Shown here: positions 15,001 to 20,875 of the stretch, piece after piece
Layout: the number at the start of each line of letters is the position of its first letter
Numbering within the stretch: position 1 is the first letter of the stretch
Assembly: GCA_947501445.1 (NCBI GenBank)
Contig: CANMVS010000005.1
Span: 1-64,000 of the forward strand
DNA: 64,000 nucleotides
Direction of reading: 5' to 3'
DNA from: an uncultured Rhizobiaceae group bacterium
GTDB taxonomy: Bacteria > Pseudomonadota > Alphaproteobacteria > Rhizobiales > Rhizobiaceae
The notes under the pieces: generated by a model
Seen by the model: only the letters and a program-made list of their open reading frames with translations
What the model was told of the DNA's origin: nothing
The model's database searches: none
Position numbers and translations under genes: made by a program

Positions 15001-16016
15001 AAGCCAGTGGCGAAGTAATCATATTTGAACCCTGTTCCAGCCATTCGTTTTGCAAATGCATTCAGCGTGGCCGGGCGAACTGCCTCCGCACCACATACTG
15101 CCAGTTGCAGGTTGGAAAGATCGATATCCCCAGTGTCGCTGTCGGCCAGCATGTCCACACAAAGCTGGTAGGCAAAGTTCGGCGCTGCCGTATAGGTCGC
15201 ACGATATCTACCCAAGGTCTCTAACCATGAGCGCGGGCGCTGTAGGAAACTCGCAGGGGTCATGAGTACGCTGGTATACCCCATGGCAATAGGCCCCAAC
15301 ACACCATTGATTAAACCCATGTCATGATAGGGTGGCAGCCAGAAACACCCGATATCATCGCGACTTAGGCCGGTGACCGCTTGCACTCGTGCCAAATTAT
15401 CCAGAACATGGCGATGACTGACCATAACACCCTTGGGTGATCCGGTAGTGCCGGAAGTATATTGCAGAAACGAGAGATCATCTGGATTGACATTGGGGGC
15501 TGTCCAGTCCAATGTCATCGCCACATCGATAGAATCCACGGCAAGAACTTCAAAGAGTATTCTGCCTTCGTTCCACTCGTCCAGACGCGATACAAGATCC
15601 GTGGTAGCCAGCGCCATCCTCGCCCCTGCATCGGCAACTATCGCCTCAAGACGCGACATGTGCTTTCTGTTGCGCGGTGGGTAAGCAGGCACTGCAATCA
15701 CACCAGCCAACTGGCAGGCAAAGAAAGCGGCAATATAATCAGGCCCTGGCGGACACAGAATTAAAACACGATCTCCGACCACACATTGCCGCTGCAGGGA
15801 TGCAGCAATTGCCCTGGCTCGGTCAAACAAACCGCCATAGGTCAGATGTTCTTCTTCAGGCTTTTTGCTGCCACGAAATTGAAGAAAGGTATAGCCAATA
15901 CGATCCGGATCAGTTGCAGCACGAGTCGCAAGCAGTTTTGCCAATGTCCTGGCAGATGTTGACAGTACTCCAGGCCGACGTGGTGGACCATATTTCCCAT
16001 CAACATTAACATTCAT
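1..16016 (-). CDS. Giant hybrid PKS-NRPS with FAAL loading module (3' end beyond window)
   Basis: One uninterrupted frame of 5338 codons runs from ATG at 16016 off the left edge. Domains (approximate residues): FAAL 1-600 (YTSGTTGSPKGV near 185, followed by the FAAL-like WLPPYHDMGL); ACP1 630-700 (GIDSF, Ser ~667); KS1 727-1160 (DTACSSSL, Cys ~904); AT1 1265-1600 (GHSVGE, HAFH); KR1 1915-2130; ACP2 2205-2275 (GMDSL); KS2 2303-2730 (Cys ~2472); AT2 2837-3180 (GHSVGE, HAFH); DH 3210-3480; ER 3720-4030 (AGLNFRDVL, GAGGVG); KR2 4040-4270; ACP3 4320-4390; condensation domain 4400-4820 (HHTVLDG ~4533); adenylation domain from 4868 (YTSGSTGKPKG ~5022). HAFH is the malonyl-CoA signature. Family knowledge: FAAL adenylates a free fatty acid and loads it on ACP1. 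Inference: two malonyl extensions follow, then an amino acid. The start is supported by GGAG 12 nt upstream. The remaining modules and any release domain lie outside the window. Confidence 0.95.
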   Translation of the reverse strand, partial: MNVNVDGKYGPPRRPGVLSTSARTLAKLLATRAATDPDRIGYTFLQFRGSKKPEEEHLTYGGLFDRARAIAASLQRQCVVGDRVLILCPPGPDYIAAFFACQLAGVIAVPAYPPRNRKHMSRLEAIVADAGARMALATTDLVSRLDEWNEGRILFEVLAVDSIDVAMTLDWTAPNVNPDDLSFLQYTSGTTGSPKGVMVSHRHVLDNLARVQAVTGLSRDDIGCFWLPPYHDMGLINGVLGPIAMGYTSVLMTPASFLQRPRSWLETLGRYRATYTAAPNFAYQLCVDMLADSDTGDIDLSNLQLAVCGAEAVRPATLNAFAKRMAGTGFKYDYFATGFGMAETVLLSTGCAISNGPLVVALDKAAMAQGRMDVIASSVDSDLSDICETYGPLSVSCGPAIPDHHLLIVDPKTCREIGEGAIGEIWLNGPCVAKGYWGRLELSAETFSAKLKGRRGRSRAWLRTGDLGAVMDGELFVLGRLKELIVIRGGNHYAQDICATACDAHDVLRRDSAAAFAVDVDANGETVAPGDGIEERLVVVMEIGRTALRGLDADEVCAAIRRAVVDNHEIDPHAIVLIRPASLPKATSGKIQHGKARDLFLGNELTEIGRWQRPAEQDTVAVMASHRDDAHGSLSLEWDLQRTVATLLGVTPQDIQPDMALMDLGIDSFLAAQLTGQISEVYGLSLDASQLYDYPTITALAVYVRTASGSEIEDGPAVNGSSDTGMRNGHSKNEAEPIAIVGLAHRFPGASQKGQGFADFLLDGGDGVIELPSDRRMAGTNGVGHWRGGYLDGIDWFDADFFRIAPVEAISMDPQQRLLLETSWHALEDAGIEATGLQGSRTGVFFGISTHDYETLLREASQRTSMQEPSNNLYTGTGNASSVAAGRLSYVLGLEGPAKAIDTACSSSLVALHDACDALKSGQVSLAFAGGVNAILAPDLTAAFANASMLSPDGRCKTFDAGADGYVRGEGCGVVVLKRLSVAQSDGDNILATIRGSAVNHDGASNGLTAPSGPSQTRLISDALASAGIKPADVHYLECHGTGTELGDPVEVRAAAAAYGPGRNDDSPLLLGAVKTNIGHLEAAAGIAGLIKTVQSLNTGIIPGQLHLETPNPHIEWDTLPVEVVGEQRTWPDTNDGRRVAAISSFGFSGTNAHVIVEGYEKPDNNEETNTAPLRPRYLLPLSGKTGDALVDLVAGYEQWLAARPDITATTLSDTAYTAGIGRSHFEYRAGLVFGTVEDLKAQLKALKQGKTIAGLVTGTSKAALKIAFVFTGQGSQYVGMGKGLYDTEPVFRDVLDRCDSMIMELRGISLLSVMFGMDGNAWSIDETAWTQPCLYALEVGLLELYRNVGVEASVVLGHSVGEYAAAYAAGVFSLEDGLRLIAARGSLMDALPTAGPDAGSMAAVFAGGEVITTVLDALNTDSQPPVEIASYNGAHQVISGPVDLIEAAIERFEVDNVRCHRLTTSHAFHSGLIDPMLSELETVAGSIEMQAPVRRLISNVTGKAFDADEVPNAHYWRDHARKPVRFAHSVAALAEADVDVVIEIGPQSVLSAMVLQAWPDDAGEEEVVAPPATVPSLRREGDASGHYVASVASLYAHGAKLDFAGLYTGEDRGRLSLPTYPFQRQRYWVDTSSPTTDKSTLDSALFSQLLNDDPGDLMRLFGVDEEHGSIKQFLAQIRHRYEAEQSHEALNGFVHHVVWHRDELSNGPVDVGDKGGDAGGSWLFVRLAVGDGAFGLAETLMEQLTEKGHKCDVVSLDESPDAVAAFVDWLNKAEGQSGHIVLLCGADDGADQAAIAEQQLMRLLTLIQAVLYSQAVVPISIVSQAAHRIDSDVKISPEQTALWSFGRVLGLEHPDVAGQLIDLPAQGYDGLGEALADVLLGDSHEDQLALREDGIFVPRLKPVETGAAIRPVNINAEASYLITGGLGSLGLAMAQWLVDQGANHIVLAGRRSPNDEVAARIDAMAQGASPTSATCVIATVQADIGNADAVKALVARFGASKDEEETAWSHLGGVIHAAGQASIEPLTDMTDDALAGELSGKAHGAWHLHEATKAMGSVDLFVMVSSIASVWGSQGQAHYAAANGFLDGLAAMRHQSGLPATVLNLGPVRASGMVTRQAEDTLARIGVQTISNRQVTAGLGYALGSNTIQTIITHNDWERFIAVVEARRSRPFFDAVRPVISDLSKAGKTALIERIEAAPAGERKALIITHIQDLLQSILGMNECPAADVGFFDLGMDSLMAVELRNQLEQAFGQSLPATMAIDYPDIERVAEYLTDAMAGDWAGNASSAAIVVSNNRAFSSDDPIAIIGLGCRVPSGADADRFWSLLMDGGDGISEVPKDRFDIDAYYDPDPDVAGKIYTRMGGFIDGIDQFDPQFFGISPREAIGMDPQQRLLLETSCQALEQGGIAIDGLRASRTGVFVGVGPNEYGNLGGLSDGNEIDAHSATGGSLSVIAGRVSYALGLQGPAMAIDTACSSSLVALHQACQALRLGDCNLALAGGVNTLLSPQGMIATSRARMLSPGGHCKTFDARADGYVRGEGCGVVVLKRLSDAQEAGDNILAVIRGSAVNQDGASSGLTVPNGPAQQQVIGDALASAGIKPADVQYLECHGTGTELGDPVEVRAAAAAYGPGRNDDSPLLLGTVKANIGHLEAAAGIAGLIKTVQSLNTGFIPGQLYFETPNPHIDWDVLPVEVVAHKRAWPTNDDGRRIAGVSSFGFSGTNAHVIVEGYKTAASGTEAAAVAPTRTHHILPLSGKVDEALVDVASGYEQWLDARPDINAVTLADMAFTAGTARSHFTHRAGLVFETADDLKAQLKALKQGRSAPGLVTGTSNAAPKVAFVFTGQGSQYVGMGKALYDSEPVFKDVLDRCDGVIKELRGTSLLDVMFGGNNSAGNVDDTVWTQPCLYVLEVGLLELYRSIGIEASIVLGHSVGEYAAAHAAGVFALEDGLRLIAARGALMGALPTEGPDAGSMAAVFADAATITIVLDGLNADGKHPVEIASYNGTHQVISGPVDLLEATIERFEAEDIRCHRLTTSHAFHSSLLDPVLADLEKVANTIEMQAPARRLISNVTGKAFDADSVPNAQYWRQHARQPVQFADSVAALAEADIDIVIEIGPQPVLSAMILQAWPQAIDEQDATPPLAIPAMRGGEKATDHYFASLAALYAQGVKLAFAGLYAGEERRRISLPTYPFQRQRYWIEEPARGKRALNGVDHHPLLGLSVDLAGMGRRIYQQGCTLGTHPWIGDHRVYEEAVIPGVSYIAMAIQAAGVPCRISNIDFLEPLFLHDGSVKRDLQFAMDRAVEAETSSFEAFSRLAEGGDWHRHVTGRVDHLAEALPEVHTDIAGVVERTDALDVDDLTQLWSDIGVAYGPMLQAVRQARLGKQEALLEIEVPQVLLPLIRNEPVHPVLLDACTRLAAGMEAFNQDEAGVFWAPWHVESVTLMHGVPQRFHAYVDRPAEQASDDQSLRYDIHLLDEEGVRFGLIEGFTLRRAPKEAFLRALGRDTADSLTYVVDWRVAKIAGSKTGVPPEGAIVLLVSDGSGAALSDLRSSFEAQGFNVLSGTGRDVANLLDDAAEQATSLGSDLAGVVFAVNEQGTASPTDGPLTQVLALVQKLLSRELNLPLGVSVVTRNGVAVEPGEAANPGQSAIWGFGRSVQSEQPGLGLRLIDVAAEVDTVDVAVVIAADGAEPQLALRHNQMLVPRLVRPSQPIQVSPDGGRLEISERGSFNGLRIVPVDDRQPESGEICVDVHAAGLNFRDVLNVLGAYPGDAGQLGGELAGIVTAVGDGVDHLSLGDHVFGFVEGSFASHVTTSATMLLPMPRDMSFAQAATVPTVFCTVAAAFELAGLKAGEQVLIHAGAGGVGLAAIQMAKAIGAQVYTTASKGKQAYLRSLGVDHVFDSRTTDFGEEILQATDGKGVDVVLNSLTSEGFIEASLLCLGEAGRFIEIGKRDIWTCEVMAQARPDVDYTILAIDNWMVDDPGRVVELLGGLVSRFEVEELFPLRCHLYPLSESSQAMKLMSRAGHIGKIVLTVDRTHIRADRRYLITGGLGALGLEAARWLAGEGAQYIVLTGRTKPNEVATDTIKSIMDETGCVIQIAQADIGDATQVSDLINRFGAKADWLALGGIVHAAGVLDDGVVSEQTPERFSKVLAPKALGAWYLHEATKDIDTIDLFVLYSSIAATLGSPAQSNYAAANGYLDGLAALRRSQGLPATSIAWGPWDTGVTGMTGDDAIKTNLARQGLRGLKPEAGHHAMKGLLNSSIANGVVVDANWARMGNALGNYRPPILSNLLRNPALPGNNSLLKRLQSTPASGREAVLVSYLQDELQSILGLATVPSPNAALLDLGMDSLMAVRLVAQLAETTGNEVSVRMVFEHSTIEALAKALGELDTGVVKTIPVADRKKPLPLSLQQERLWFLDRLDASAGAAYHIEGSSRLRGTLDREALKKALACVVNRHEGLRTHFEQLDGRPVQVISPVGSFDVDEEDVSGLDEENISSRVKVLLSRRFDLSKGPLFRATLLKVAEDDHILVVGGHHTVLDGWSIDILKGEVAAHYSAFIKGEQAPCASLAVQYGDYAVWQREVLNLGDLSEKANYWKDQLAGVSDAISLPFDRPRSKKANFRGSHVTFDIPADVVDKLKSVARSHDATLFMVLETAFAVLLHRIGGDDDLVIGTAVGGRPRVELEPLIGIFVNMIALRHRFEGDEPFRDVLKSNKRMILDGFAHQNVPFEAVVELVQPARSLSHQPLVQVLFILQNTADTGGRDLAAAFEGIETEAFGNDTHNYEQFELSLLMTELKGGGLSGLLSYATQLFDARTADRIAGMYGRILETIAEAPQTTIEQLPILSAVERNELITNFNDTAIDYPKDQTFIDLFEEQVKQKPNAIAVIDGDRQLSYAELDAASNRLARHLMAIDIGPECVVGVCLERSQELIVTLLGIWKAGGAYLPLDPEYPTERLAFMLEDANAKVVVASQAMLPQRAGQIVVIDEKHCVAQINALPATAIGDEERLAPLVSDSLAYVIYTSGSTGKPKGVMVGHEGLANVARHQVCAFGLTSASRVGQLASISFDAYFEEVLSTLSVGARLVIVPRDNMLDGVALGNFLKAFDVSVCVASPALLAALLSSAPDVLSGLMRVVATGEALSASLARLASQHCVLINAYGPTETVVTCVEHLVDEGTLLEGGSVAIGRAVANCQAYVLDEQLKLQPIGVAGELLIGGVQVGRGYLGRSGLTSEKFIADPFGNEPGARLYCTGDIARWRSDGTLEFLGRSDFQVKIRGMRVELGEIEAGLQACDGIAQAVVEARKDETGDTRLIAYVVPENMDALAQDGGDGCVRIV

Positions 16017-16269
16017 TTGATTAACCCACTCCAACCAAAGAACCGATTGCACGCAATGGACCGAAAAAATACGCAAATATTTAAATGCAATACAATACTA
16101 TTAAAAGTTTATTTTCAATGCTTATTACTCCCATTATAATTATTTCTAAGCTTACTTATTTCACAAAAATATAATTTACTTTCGGACACATTCGTAGCCC
16201 GATTAGACCGCGCTTCAAAACAATATCGGGCATCTGTATTTTTGCGAGTATGCAATCCGTGCAAACGTC
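16017..16269 (-). promoter_or_regulatory. AT-rich upstream region of the synthase gene
   Basis: This gap between the synthase start and the IS remnant is much richer in A and T than its surroundings, most strongly at about 16070-16190. It is the only place where a promoter for the giant gene can lie, unless transcription enters from further right. No clear -35/-10 pair or operator was recognised, so the regulatory role is inferred from position and composition. Confidence 0.4.
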
Positions 16270-16909
16270 GGCTCTGTCGCAAATATTTTGGTTCCGTTAA
16301 GTCGTTTACCGGTAGGCGTGGCTGTCAGTAACTTTACGTGACAGTTGTATTTATAGAACGAGCTATTCCAAAGACTGCTGCTACCGGTAATCTGCGGCGC
16401 CTTTGCGGTGACATTCTTCCAACGATACTCAGTGTATTATCGCGATCTTGAAAAATTAATGAGCAAGCGCATTGTGGATGTCGATTACTCCATGCTGATC
16501 CGTTGGTTCGTCAAATTCACGCTTCGGCTTGAGGAACAGGCAAGCTTGACAAGCTACCTGCTGGTTAAATCTGGCCCATGGATGGTTCTGTACCGGGTAG
16601 GATGGACCAACGTGATATCAAAGTTCGTACAACTCAACCGTTTGATCAATATCCTGCAGATTAAACACCTCAACAACCAATCGAACAAAACAAGCGATCC
16701 ATCGAGCAGATCATTAGGCCAATGCTGATGTTCATAGCCTTTCATTCTGCCAGCGCCATGCTCGAATGAATTAAAATTGCTCGCATAAACCGAAAAGGCC
16801 ATATCAGCTCAAGCGGACAAACCGTTTTCCAGCTCATCGCCAACCTAGCAGAATAGTTGTATCTACCGCACCGATACCGTTCACCTAACGAGAAATTTGC
16901 GATACAACC
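16270..16909 (+). mobile_element. Degenerate IS6-family insertion sequence remnant
   Basis: The left end GGCTCTGTCGCAAAT (16270-16284) matches the terminal inverted repeat style of IS6/IS26-type elements. The right end at 16895-16909 reads ATTTGCGATACAACC and pairs with the left end at 12 of 15 positions. Between them lies a broken transposase reading frame. The 640-bp length is shorter than usual for the family (about 700-900 bp), and the frame is interrupted, so the element is dead. Target duplications were not identified. It sits directly behind the promoter region of the giant synthase gene. Confidence 0.7.
16408..16728 (+). pseudogene. IS6-family transposase fragment
   Basis: The 106-residue open stretch contains YRDLEKLMSKRIVDVDY followed by MLIRWFVKF. 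This matches the conserved N-terminal block of IS6-family transposases (YRDVEELMAERG-V-VDY-TI-RWV-KF). The DDE region that should follow is not recognisable: the segment after SLTSYLLVKSGPWMVLYRV keeps only traces of the usual GRW-YLYRAVD block, and the frame ends early. It therefore cannot encode an active transposase. It lies between the two terminal repeats of the element, in the expected orientation. Confidence 0.65.
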
Positions 16910-17110
16910 AAGTTCTCGCACCGACCGTTAATCCGATAGCCGAAGCAAAAGTTGGGAATCCCAACGGCTGGCACACGGAAAATAGTCAAAAAACGCGCTT
17001 CACCAAAATGGCTACCAGTGGCGACGCATGGCTGCCAATAGAAAATTCTTTGATATCAACTACTTGTGAGAATTTCGATCAATCGTGCGAAAGCCGGTTC
17101 CATTGCCAAT

Positions 17111-18673
17111 CTACTCCCACTCAATCGTTCCAGGAGGTTTGGATGTCACATCGTAGACAACACGGTTGATGCCACGCACTTCGTTGATGATGCGGGTGGC
17201 GGCACGGCCGAGGAATTCCATGTCGTAGTGGTAGAAATCAGCGGTCATACCGTCAACGGAAGTAACCGCACGCAGGGCACAGACGAATTCATAGGTTCGC
17301 CCGTCGCCCATCACGCCAACCGTTTGAACCGGCAGCAAAACTGCAAAGGCCTGCCAGATGGTGTCGTAAAGACCGGCATTGCGGATTTCATCCAGGTAGA
17401 TGGCGTCAGCTTCGCGCAGGATCTCCAGCTTGTCACGGGTGATACCGCCGGGACAACGGATCGCCAGACCGGGTCCGGGAAACGGATGACGGCCGATGAA
17501 ACTGTCAGGCAGGCCCAGTTCCCGTCCCAGATTGCGCACCTCATCCTTGAACAATTCACGCAAGGGCTCCACCAGCTGCATGTTCATGCGCTCCGGCAAA
17601 CCGCCAACATTGTGGTGCGATTTGATTGTGGCTGAAGGTCCGCCGGTAAAGGAAACACTCTCGATAACGTCCGGATAAAGCGTTCCCTGCGCAAGAAACT
17701 CTGCGCCACCTATTTTTTCTGCTTCGGCCTCAAACACGTCGATGAAAAGACGACCGATGGTCTTGCGTTTGGCTTCAGGGTCGCTCTCACCCTCCAAGGC
17801 ATTGATGAACGTGTCCGATGCATCCACCAGCGTCAGCGGAATATTGTAATTTTCCCGGAACATCGCCAGGACTTCCGTCGCTTCATTTTTACGCATCAAA
17901 CCATGATCAACCAGAATACAGCTGAGCTGATCACCAATCGCCTCATGGATTAACAAGGCGGCAACGGACGAATCCACCCCCCCAGACAGGGCGCAGATAA
18001 CCTTCTTGTCACCGACCTGTTCGCGAATGGCATCAATTGCCTTTTGGCGATAGGCTGCCATTGTCCAGCCGCCATCAAGACCGGCTATTTTTTGCACAAA
18101 ATTGCTAAGAAGCCGGGCGCCGTCTGGTGTGTGTACCACTTCCGGATGGAACTGAACCGCATAGAATTTGCGCTTCTCATCGGCAATGGCCGCATAGGGT
18201 GCGCCGCTTGATGTACCAACGACTTCAAACCCTTGTGGCAGATTGGTGACACGATCACCATGGCTCATCCAAACCTGGTGGCGGGTGCCGACAGCCCATA
18301 CACCGTCAAACAGGGCGCAATCTTTTTCAACTTCAAGGAATGCACGACCAAACTCGCGGTGATGCCCGCCCTCGACACTTCCGCCCAGTTGTTCACAGAT
18401 GGTCTGTTCGCCATAACAAATGCCCAATACCGGGATACCCGCCTCGAAAATCATCTGTGGCGCGCGCGGCGAGCCAATATCCGTGGTCGAAGCAGGACCG
18501 CCGGAAAGAATGACCGCCCTGGGCTTCATTCTCAAAAAACCGGCTTCAGCCAGCTGAAAAGGAATGATCTCGCAATAAACGCCGGTTTCGCGAACGCGCC
18601 GCGCGATCAGCTGTGTGACCTGCGAGCCGAAATCAATGATGAGGATGCTGTCGGATTGTGCTGTCGTGTTCAT
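17111..18673 (-). CDS. guaA: GMP synthase (glutamine-hydrolysing)
   Basis: 520 residues, the normal length for GuaA. The enzyme aminates XMP to GMP in the cytosol using glutamine and ATP, the last step of guanine nucleotide synthesis. The N-terminal class I glutamine amidotransferase domain (about 1-205) starts [20 protein letters not shown] and has the nucleophile region GICYGEQ and the [10 protein letters not shown] His/Glu motif. The ATP-pyrophosphatase domain carries the P-loop [12 protein letters not shown]. The dimerisation domain ends in the typical [13 protein letters not shown]. guaB, the preceding step, lies about 6 kb away on the same strand and is not co-transcribed. Variation seen: the usual GICYG-Q motif reads GICYGEQ, with the cysteine intact. 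Confidence 0.98.
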   Translation of the reverse strand: MNTTAQSDSILIIDFGSQVTQLIARRVRETGVYCEIIPFQLAEAGFLRMKPRAVILSGGPASTTDIGSPRAPQMIFEAGIPVLGICYGEQTICEQLGGSVEGGHHREFGRAFLEVEKDCALFDGVWAVGTRHQVWMSHGDRVTNLPQGFEVVGTSSGAPYAAIADEKRKFYAVQFHPEVVHTPDGARLLSNFVQKIAGLDGGWTMAAYRQKAIDAIREQVGDKKVICALSGGVDSSVAALLIHEAIGDQLSCILVDHGLMRKNEATEVLAMFRENYNIPLTLVDASDTFINALEGESDPEAKRKTIGRLFIDVFEAEAEKIGGAEFLAQGTLYPDVIESVSFTGGPSATIKSHHNVGGLPERMNMQLVEPLRELFKDEVRNLGRELGLPDSFIGRHPFPGPGLAIRCPGGITRDKLEILREADAIYLDEIRNAGLYDTIWQAFAVLLPVQTVGVMGDGRTYEFVCALRAVTSVDGMTADFYHYDMEFLGRAATRIINEVRGINRVVYDVTSKPPGTIEWE

Positions 18674-18756
18674 GACAGGGCTTTAGTGATTCCTTTGGAT
18701 TTGTGCAAGCGCGCAGGGCCATCAACGCAATCTTTATTGTTCAAATGCGCCAGCAG

Positions 18757-18831
18757 GACCGTTCCATGTTTTGTCAGAAACGGGACAACGGTGTCGGTCT
18801 TAGATTGTGTTGATGCATTCAGGTTTTGCAG
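18757..18831 (-). repeat. Dispersed 75-bp intergenic repeat, copy C
   Basis: Read on the minus strand, this stretch matches two other intergenic segments (23412-23486 and 31271-31345). The shared core includes CTGAATGCATCAA, then CCGACACCGTTGTCCCG, then TTTCTGACAAAAC, and ends in AACGGTC. The last part can fold as CCGTTTC / GGAACGG around an 11-nt loop. It lies between guaA and the divergent ndh gene. Confidence 0.8.
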
Positions 18832-18963
18832 GATCCATCAGACGGATGCAATTTGCCTGCGAAAGGTTTTGTCAGTGATAACCCTATAATGTGTACAGTA
18901 AATGCCTATCTTTCTGACGGTCACAATGACCCGTGATCGCTCCATGAACCCGAAAGCGTCATC

Positions 18964-20262
18964 ATGTCTCAGCCAATCAGGAATGTGGTCATTGTCGGTG
19001 CTGGATTTGGCGGCCTGTCTGCAACCAGGGAACTTGCAAACGCGCCGGTATCCATCACACTCATTGACCAGCAGAATCATCATCTGTTTCAGCCGTTGCT
19101 TTATCAGGTTGCAACTGCCGCGCTTACACCGGCCGAAATCGGCGTTCCCATCCGCCAGATATTGCGCAGGCAAAAAAATGCCAAGGTTCTGATGGACCGT
19201 GTTGTTGGCGTGGATACCCAAAATCAACAGGTTTTGACCCAGGATGGCCGCCATGTGCCCTATGATGCACTGATCATTGCAACCGGCGCACGGCACAGTT
19301 ATTTCGGCAAGGATCAGTGGTCGGAATTTGCACCCGGCATCAAAACCTTGAATGATGCTTTCGGCCTGCGGGAAAAGATACTGACTGCACTGGAAAATGC
19401 CGAAATCATTGCTGAAGACGATCCGATTTCAGCCAGACGGTTTCAGACCTTCGTCGTGGTGGGCGGCGGTCCTACCGGTGTTGAAATGGCAGGGGCCATT
19501 GCAGAACTGTCGCACTCGGTTGTACGCGATTTTCGCTGTATTGATGGCTCGCAAAATCGAATATTGCTACTTGAGGGTGGACCACGTGTGCTGCCGAGCT
19601 TTGCAGAAGATCTGTCTGCCCGCGCGCAGCGGGATCTGGCTGATCTGGGCGTTGAAGTCCATACGGATACGATGGTGACGGATATCACTGCCAGTTCAGT
19701 GATAACGTCCCATGAGGAAATCATGACCGAAACTGTTGTCTGGGCTGCCGGTGTCGAAGCGTCGGCTGCGGGCAAATGGCTTGATGTGCCGGTTCGTGAC
19801 AACGGCCATGTCGTGGTCGATGAAACACTCAGGCCCGAGGGGCTCGGCAATGTCTATGTCATCGGAGACACTGCCCACCATGAGGTTGATGGCGCCGCAT
19901 TGCCGGGCATTGCACCGGTGGCAAAGCAGATGGGTATTTTTGTAGGCAAACGGCTGGCGCAACTTGCCGCCGGCGGGCAATGTTCGAAGGCGTTTCACTA
20001 TTCAGATGCCGGTTCGCTGGCAACAATTGGCAGAAACCGTGCTGTTGCCGATATCTATGGAATGAAGATCACCGGGCGCGCCGGATGGCTCCTGTGGGGG
20101 GCCGCGCATGTCTTCTTTCTTATCGGTTTCAAAAATCGAATTTTCGTTCTGTTACACTGGCTTTGGCTGTATCTGACGTGGCAACGCGGTGTCCGGCTTA
20201 TCATCCACCGTAAGATCAGTGAGGATGCGCCCTCGCCTAAGGATCCAGCAAACCCTGCTTAA
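18964..20262 (+). CDS. ndh: Type II NADH dehydrogenase (NDH-2), FAD-dependent
   Basis: 432 residues. NDH-2 oxidises NADH and reduces quinone at the inner membrane without pumping protons. The first dinucleotide-binding motif VVIVGAGFGGLSA (residues 8-20) binds FAD. HHLFQPLLYQVATAAL is the conserved NDH-2 block. The second Rossmann motif VVVGGGPTGVEMAGAIAEL binds NADH. NVYVIGDTAH is the FAD-contacting GD motif. The C-terminal hydrophobic and amphipathic stretch (GWLLWGAAHVFFLIGFKNR) fits membrane attachment. Start ATG at 18964. The last 26 bp overlap the convergent nucleosidase gene. Confidence 0.95.
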   Translation: MSQPIRNVVIVGAGFGGLSATRELANAPVSITLIDQQNHHLFQPLLYQVATAALTPAEIGVPIRQILRRQKNAKVLMDRVVGVDTQNQQVLTQDGRHVPYDALIIATGARHSYFGKDQWSEFAPGIKTLNDAFGLREKILTALENAEIIAEDDPISARRFQTFVVVGGGPTGVEMAGAIAELSHSVVRDFRCIDGSQNRILLLEGGPRVLPSFAEDLSARAQRDLADLGVEVHTDTMVTDITASSVITSHEEIMTETVVWAAGVEASAAGKWLDVPVRDNGHVVVDETLRPEGLGNVYVIGDTAHHEVDGAALPGIAPVAKQMGIFVGKRLAQLAAGGQCSKAFHYSDAGSLATIGRNRAVADIYGMKITGRAGWLLWGAAHVFFLIGFKNRIFVLLHWLWLYLTWQRGVRLIIHRKISEDAPSPKDPANPA

Positions 20263-20875
20263 CCGCATCTTCAAGCCTGTCGACCGCAGCGGCAAGTCTG
20301 TCATCGATGATATGCAGGTATTCCGTCCAGTCATCAATATGATGCAATGTGCTTTTTCCATCAGATATTCCACGCAGCCCGACAAGCGGCACATCATGGT
20401 GCTGACAGCTGCGCAGCAGTGCATATGTTTCCATATCCACCATATCTGCGTCGATTGCATCGTAAGCGTCACCGGAAACAATATTGGCACCGGTAGACAG
20501 GGAAGCTGAGGGCAGTTGCGCGATAATATGATCCAGCATCATCACAACCGGCAGATCCAGAAATGGCGTTGCGCCCTTTTCAAACCCAAGGGGTGAGGCA
20601 TCCATGTCGCGGTAGGAAACGCTGGATACCTGGTAGATTTGCGTCTGCTCCAATGTTGCAGAGCCTGCTGATCCCAGGGAAACAACCAGATCCGGTTTGC
20701 TGCCGACGGCGACCAGAAGATCCAGTGCTGCCGTGGTTTTAACCGCGGCTTCCACAGGGCCGACGCCGGTCATCAGGGGTGAGATACGGCTTTTGAGATG
20801 CGGACCGAATTCCTGCTGTGCTGCCATGACATAAAGCAGTTTTTTGGAACCCACCTGTTTCAATTCAGAGTTCAT
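20237..20875 (-). CDS. 5'-methylthioadenosine / S-adenosylhomocysteine nucleosidase-like phosphorylase
   Basis: 212 residues of the PNP/UDP-phosphorylase superfamily. Visible features are the N-terminal LLYVMAAQQEFGPHL, the base-site region VVSLGSAGSA, the segment VSSVSYRDMDASPLGFEKG, and VDMETYALLRSC with GLRGISDGK, the ribose/base-contacting end of MTA/SAH nucleosidases. Family knowledge: the enzyme splits MTA or SAH to adenine plus the thioribose, recycling methylation and polyamine by-products. The Met-Glu of VDMET is the canonical ribose-binding pair. The start overlaps the upstream thioesterase stop by 4 bp (20872-20875), so the two are translationally coupled. The exact substrate is inferred from family. 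Confidence 0.85.
   Translation of the reverse strand: MNSELKQVGSKKLLYVMAAQQEFGPHLKSRISPLMTGVGPVEAAVKTTAALDLLVAVGSKPDLVVSLGSAGSATLEQTQIYQVSSVSYRDMDASPLGFEKGATPFLDLPVVMMLDHIIAQLPSASLSTGANIVSGDAYDAIDADMVDMETYALLRSCQHHDVPLVGLRGISDGKSTLHHIDDWTEYLHIIDDRLAAAVDRLEDAVKQGLLDP

Noticed and set aside
1-15700. Many plus-strand frames of 60-380 codons opposite the synthase gene (for example 6369-7523)
   Set aside because: They are antisense shadows of a continuous minus-strand frame with intact domains and catalytic motifs.
18838-19296. 152-codon minus-strand frame over the ndh start
   Set aside because: It overlaps the clearly recognised NDH-2 coding region and has no domain of its own.
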